From the NCBI GenBank assembly GCA_025345505.1, contig JANVCC010000125.1, positions 3,727,670 to 3,791,669 on the forward strand: 64,000 bases of DNA. The letters are read 5' to 3'. Positions 58,923 through 64,000 of this stretch are shown in pieces (the first letter of the stretch is position 1; every line of letters begins with the position of its first letter). A program made the position numbers and the translations under genes. The notes beneath the pieces were generated by a model. It was not told where the DNA came from and searched no databases. It saw only the letters and a program-made list of their open reading frames with translations. The DNA comes from Todiramphus chloris collaris (lineage: Eukaryota; Chordata; Aves; Coraciiformes; Alcedinidae).

Positions 58923-60504
58923 ATGTGCAACATAAAACTGCATACTTTTGCCTCCGTCCTGGGGCACTGAGCACAGCACGTTGCACATTATGGGATAAGT
59001 GGAAGGGAATATCCACCGCCTTATCCCTTTCTTTACTAAACCGGCACTTGCCAAATTAGAAGAAATTAAGTTTGCCATAATGATATGGATTCTATACATT
59101 TTGAGCCAAAGTACCACTGCAAAAATAGAGAACACATCATTTCTAAACAAGGATAAAATGTGGGGAGAGCAGCGATCCTCGGATGAGAGCACAAAGGGTG
59201 TTTCATGCAAGTGGCAAAAGTCAGCGTGATGTGTGAATTCTGTGAAGAGATGCCAAGCCACCCAGCTCTCACCAAAGCTGCAAGAAGGTGCATAACCTGA
59301 GCTAATAAACCTTTCCATAGGAGCATAATGTTCCTATGCCAGTTCAGGTGCCATACAAGCTCTTGCAGTTCTGCCTTATGCTGTATCGTACCGTGGGTCC
59401 ATTTGCCTTATGATGTAAACTGGGAAGGCCAGTGGATCATGGAGCTTATAAAGAACTCCTTTAAATGCAGTCAGGGTTTCTGAGAATGCTCTAAAAACCA
59501 CCTATATTATTATTACCTATATTATATCCAGAGGTGTGAGGTGAAAACAGGCAAAGGCCACTGACTGGCACTCCTCAACCAAGTAGCAGCTCAACTGAGT
59601 AGCCCCTGTGCAAGCATTTTTTTCAAAGGTTGCACTTGGAAAAGAAAAACACAATTTGGGAACGTGAATGAATGAGAATGGAAATTACAGAGCTGCCTTG
59701 CAAAGGACGTGGAAAACAATGGAGTGAAAAAGAGGCAGAGAGAGCAAGCACAGAGCTAACGATAAGGTGAACTTTTCCAGATGTGAAAATCAATTTTATT
59801 CTAAAACTTCCCAGCCTTTTCATTTAGAAAGCAATAAAATTCTATTTGTCCCCTGTTCATTTTCTACACAAAATGCCACTAAGCTGCTAGCTCTCGGCAA
59901 CCACACAAGACGTAATAGGTTAGGACTGAAGCCTTAAAATATGTTAGGGTTTTTTAATGAAACCAATTTATATCAGTTTGTGCCAGTGAAAGGGCTGAAG
60001 CAACTTAATTTAGTTTCATTTTCCACACATTTGTGGCCAAAGCTGGGATTCACTTATTTCTAATTCAGCCCTGCTTCCACATGCCTGCCTAAGCTGTTTC
60101 TAACTGATTTAACTGGTGACCTCTATTAAATAGCCAGGTGTTTGGCTCCATTAAATGGATAATCTCTTGGTATCTACACATCACCACTACAGCCACCTCC
60201 TTATTTCTTCAGGATTTATTTGCATGTGTGCTCAGTTGTGTGAGCTGAGGGCTTTTTGCAAGTGAGGGAAAAATAAAAAATAGCCAGAAATCTGACTGTT
60301 CTTGTAGCTAAAACCTGGCCACCTCTCTGTCAGTGCTGCATGTGTGACATCAATAAACTGAGATTTAAAGATTAAAATAAAGAAAAAGTGGATTTTCAGG
60401 GTCTGATTCTGAAATAACTAACTTTTTTTGGTTTTTAAAATTTTTTTCTTTATCCCTGTCTGCACACTGTTTCTTCACTTCATCTTCCTCTTAATTCAAA
60501 TCTG
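58923..60504. other. Gene-free DNA, partly enhancer-like
   Basis: 59930-60200 is AT-rich and non-repetitive with TTTAATGAAACC, AACTTAATTTAGTTTC and CCATTAAATGGATAATC elements. It may be a weak conserved element. No gene is seen. Confidence 0.4.
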
Positions 60505-60619
60505 TGTGACATCAGTCAAGCAAGCTTTGTAGGAAGGGCGTGTATCTTTTTTTAGAGAGATGGCAATAGCTGAGAGAAGAGGCAGAAAGCTCTCAAGCAC
60601 ACGAGCTGTTCTTCAGGCC
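60505..60619 (-). mobile_element. Ancient amniote repeat, first of an inverted pair (minus strand)
   Basis: Read on the minus strand it runs GGCCTGAAGAACAGCTCGTG, TGCTTGAGAGCTTTCTGCCT, then CTAAAAAAAGATACACGCCC and TACAAAGCTTGCTTGACT. This fits an old dispersed repeat I recall from reptiles and birds (CTGAAGAAGAGCT, AAGCTTGTCTCT, then an AATAAAAGAT block). The family name is not certain. Confidence 0.45.
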
Positions 60620-60684
60620 ACTCCAAGGGTTTGTGCTCCTAAAAGAGTATCTGATTTTTTTTTTATTTTTTTTTTTTAGATATA

Positions 60685-60767
60685 TGTGTTGGCCTAATAA
60701 AAGACAAGATCTTCACTGCAACACCTGCTTGGCTCTTATCTCAAGAGCATCACAACCACAACACATC
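60685..60767 (+). mobile_element. Ancient amniote repeat, second of an inverted pair (plus strand)
   Basis: GTTGGCCTAATAAAAGACAA, then TTGGCTCTTATCTC and CATCACAACCACAACACATC, matches the 3' part of the same kind of old repeat (GTTGGTCTAATAAAAGAT followed by the CAACACGGCTACAAC end) on the opposite strand. Confidence 0.5.
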
Positions 60768-63095
60768 TCGTGCAGAACCCGGCGTGCATAGGCAGTCCAC
60801 TTGTTTGGTGCTCTCCCTCCTAGCAATACTGGCTCATTTGGAAGCTTACTTCACAATTTCATCACTCGGAGAGCACCAGCACAGTCAAAACTGGTTCTTG
60901 GAAGTTTTCCCTTGTGTGGGTTATTTAGCATCTAGTGAATGAACTTGCCCTGCAGCCATCCCCTAGCTGGAGGTATTAATTCCTTCTCTACCTGGGTACA
61001 GGTTTTTACCAAACTTTTTGAGGAAAGTGAACCTGAAGATTTTTTTTGGCCATTTTGATAGACACCAGCCAAACATCTGCAACTTTATACGGCACAGACA
61101 GGGACACACAGATGACAGACCTGCCAACGGCACGGGTGTAAAAGCACATCTGTAGACAAAGTGGAAAGGAGCAGAAGGGAGGTCTACAAGCAGAAGAATC
61201 ACCCTGATTTCTAGAAATCTAAATCCTGAAGGCAAACTGGTTAGAAAGGTAATGAGTCTTTCTATCTGTCCTCACCCATTTGAAACTTGGCCTTGGCCAC
61301 AGGGATTAAGGGATCTCTGTTCAATCGTTTCTTTCCATCTCTGGAGGATGTTTCACTTCACAGCCAGCAGAAGAGAGGCAAATAAAATCCCGTGGTCTTT
61401 TCTCAAATAAGTGATAAAAGACTAAAGTTCTTTTCACTCCTCTGAGGATATTTACCTTGCCCATATGCCCAAGAGAAATAGCCTGGAACAATATGGTTAA
61501 CTCTTTTTAAGGTATAATAAATATCTTGATTTCAGTGTCCCACAGAGGAAAAGTTCTGGAAAAAGCTTGATTTTCCCAACACCGGGGAGCATTTCAGAAA
61601 AGAATGAACAATGTTTGTCTTGCAGATTACTCTTCTCTATATTTTTAATTTTAATTTTTTTTTTTCTTTGTTTTGGTCAGTCCAAACTTAATATTCTCTA
61701 GTCTGGGACTATCTATTTGAGATAAAACTTGATGTTAGAATAGAGGATTCTCCCATACCGTATCCTTTTACACTGAGACAGAAAGTGTGAGGATTAACCT
61801 GGTTTCCCTTCTACAAAATGAGATCGCTTTAGGATGCAACTTAAGGTTGAACTGCCTGAACTGTGGTCGCGTGGAAGTGTTAAGAGATGCATTCCATACC
61901 ATTGGAAAGACAATGCATCACACATTTGGCTCTGCTTAGACAGACTTTGTGTGCAGGAAGTTATTTCTAATAGCTCGCTCTCTCTCCCTTGTTGCTGTTG
62001 CAATCAGAAAAGTGCCCCTAAGTAGAATCATTTTGCTTTCCACGTTTCTTTCTTCATCTAGGCTAAATTCTATCCCTGTATATGGCGAAAGCTGGTTTCT
62101 ATAAGCCAACATTATAAACTTCAGCAGGGAGTTGATTAGCTAGATGTCCATCCTTTCTCCTCTGCACATCCTCATCTGTCACGGAGCTGATAAAAAAGTA
62201 TGAAATGCCCACGTTGCTGCTGATGCACAAGGTAGAATCTCTCTTGACAAGAACGTCGAGCGGTGGGAGCTGATGTAGTGCCACAGACTGGGTGCCAATT
62301 TTTGCAGCGGAAAACCCCGTCCAAGGTGAAGAAGCTACAGACATGGGGTTATATATTGTTTCATCTTACAGACTCTAGTGACATTTCATCAAGCCTGAAG
62401 GACACTGGTGAGGACGTCAAGCTTGTCAATGCTTCTTCATTTACTTAACTCAATTTGGAAAGTTGAAAACCTTAAATTTGCTTCTCTTTGAAAATTAAAA
62501 CTCTCTTTCTAAACTCTTCTACTTTTACTGTTAAAATACAGACCTCAGCTTGGGGAACTCAGCTTTGGTTTCCCTTCCTGCTCATTTTCCCTTGCTTGTT
62601 AGCCTTTCTCCTCACAGTACGGCAACTCACTTCAATTAAAGCTTCATTAAGACAACACTGCCTTAATCACCATATGGCACATATATTTTTAAGGCATAGC
62701 TGTTGCCAACAGATCAAAATACAAGTGGGCATTTTATATGTCTATATTATATAGCATACATATACTCTTTACGGTACACTTAAATTTTCACTTCTTGCAG
62801 CATGGACCAGAAGGAATGGCTGAAGTTAATTTCAACATCCTGTTCACAGTTATATCCATTTGTGGTTTTTCAGCTCTGCAGGATCTGTCTTGCAAGTGCT
62901 GCATCTTCGAGTTGCAGAAAGGCTCAGGTAAACAGCAGTTGGGAGGGGGAAAGGATAACAAGGATGAAAAAAACCACCTTCCTAAGTGCAGGAAAAGAAT
63001 TTCTTTTATGTCAATAATATCAGGAGGCAGAAGACTGCTGGCAAACAGCACTTGCTCCTGTCCACCCAGGTATCTTACAGAAGGCCATCTGTGTA
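60768..63095. other. Gene-free DNA
   Basis: T runs lie near 61648-61666. One plus-strand segment (62801-62927) has splice-like borders and is listed as a finding. No gene is recognised. Confidence 0.5.
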
Positions 63096-63618
63096 GGTCC
63101 CCAGGGAGCAGAACTGGGGCCAGTTCTGTTTAGTACCTTTACTGATGATCTGGACCAGGGGATTGAGGCATCCAAAGCAAATCTGCAGAAGACACCAAGT
63201 TGGGCAGGTGTGTTGATCTGCTTGAGGGTAGAGAGGCTCTACAGAGGGATCTGGACAGGCTGGATCAATGGGTTGAGGGTACTTTTAAAAGGTCCAGCTA
63301 GTGCTGGGTCCTGCACTTGGGTTACAACTACACCATGCAATGCTCCAGGCTTGGCGAGGAGTAGATGGAAACTGCCTGGTGGAAAAGGACCTGGGAGTGT
63401 TGATTGACAGTCATCTGAATATGAGCCAGTGTGTGGCCAGGTGGTCAAGAGGGCCAAGAGCTTCCTGGCTTGTATCAGCAATAGTATCTCCATCCCTGGA
63501 GGTATTTAAAACCGTGTAGATGTGGTGCTGAGGGACATGGTTTAGTGGTGGACTTGGCAGGGCTTGATTAATGTTTCAGGACCTTAAAGGTCTTTTCCAA
63601 CCTAAACGATTCTATGAT
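63096..63618 (+). mobile_element. CR1 LINE with RT active-site region and internal deletion (plus strand)
   Basis: It spans the ORF2 part that includes the RT catalytic box. The expected FADD codons at 63182-63193 now read S-A-E-D, so the enzyme is dead. It continues through GGACCTGGGAGTGTTGATTG and ATGAGCCAGTGTGTGGCCAG, then at about 63480-63490 skips several hundred bases to ATCTCCATCCCTGGAGGTAT. It ends TTTAGTGGTGGACTTGGCAG, ACCTTAAAGGTCTTTTCCAA and GATTCTATGATC. Same subfamily as the 58455 copy. Confidence 0.94.
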
Positions 63619-64000
63619 CATTAGTTTTCAAAAGCAACATGTACTAGTGATGATAGCATCCAGTATCCATGACCCTGACTGCTCTTGATACTTTCCAGGC
63701 CTTCAGTTCTTTCTCTTATTCTTCTGCCATCTATATTATGCAATCCAGATGGCAAGACAGGAAGAAGAACTTGCAGTGGAGCACTTCTAGTGGTCTGGAG
63801 AATCTCCAGCAGCTGCAACAACCACACCACAGCACCACAGTCCATCCTCAGTGGCAAGTAAAAGCTGGATATTGTGGCATCAGTCCAACAGCCATAGAAG
63901 GCCATAAAAAATCATTCTCACAGCGTTGAAGTCCAAATGAAGAGGAGTTGGTGGAAATGACTGGGATCTTCTTGGCATACCTCTCTAAATAGCCTGTGGT
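63619..64000. other. Gene-free unique DNA to window end
   Basis: Nothing recognised. Frames at 63621-63905 (minus) and 63669-63929 (plus) overlap on opposite strands without domain support. Confidence 0.5.

Noticed and set aside
1..64000. CRISPR arrays, operons, phage or bacterial mobile elements
   Set aside because: None present: no regularly spaced direct repeats, no dense ORFs; the window is vertebrate.

Overview
This window is vertebrate nuclear DNA and almost certainly from a bird. The main evidence is CR1 LINE retrotransposon copies ending in the short ATTCTATG-type tail (for example 15331-15605, 36240-36893, 58455-58922). Two further signs are an avian ERVL-like solo LTR (10314-10856) and the moderately AT-rich, microsatellite-poor background. 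The species cannot be told from the sequence. I found no bacterial, organellar or exogenous viral signal, no RNA gene, and no protein-coding gene I can name. The longest open frame is 187 codons and most others are below 120. The window therefore looks like a gene-poor interval or the inside of a very large intron.

Layout. 1-6050 is featureless unique DNA, followed by an enhancer-like block (6060-6300) and two minus-strand CR1 copies (6401-6738, 7864-8625). The LTR lies at 10314-10856. From 13.4 to 21.2 kb there are old and young CR1 pieces and one L2/MIR-like fossil (19172-19393). From 22.5 to 26 kb there is a homeodomain-rich block (22561-22990), one exon-like segment on the minus strand (24615-24826) and a decayed LINE endonuclease piece (25779-25967). 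A polypyrimidine tract runs into a 10-base assembly gap at 28078-28087. From 30 to 35 kb there are several conserved-element-like blocks: a TAAT palindrome at 30251-30273, a CpG-rich block at 32525-32810 and paired octamers at 34873-34911. From 36 to 45 kb there are three recognisable CR1 copies, one with a GT microsatellite at its tail, and a compact CpG cluster at 45220-45560. From 47 to 52.3 kb lie an ancient hairpin repeat and two very old, long CR1 fossils (48870-49590, 51080-52264). From 53 to 64 kb there are four more CR1 copies, an inverted pair of ancient repeats (60505-60767) and further AT-rich, enhancer-like stretches.

How the parts fit together. There is no operon or pathway here. 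The content is layered: deep-time repeats (L2/MIR-like, old CR1, hairpin repeat), younger avian CR1 and LTR insertions, and between them a few non-repetitive blocks dense in homeodomain, POU and CpG motifs. Those blocks are the best candidates for function, probably as distal regulatory DNA of a developmental gene outside the window. This is inference from motif content only; cross-species alignment would decide it. Repeat families were assigned by recalled family similarity, not by a database search, and repeat edges are good to roughly 10-30 bases.
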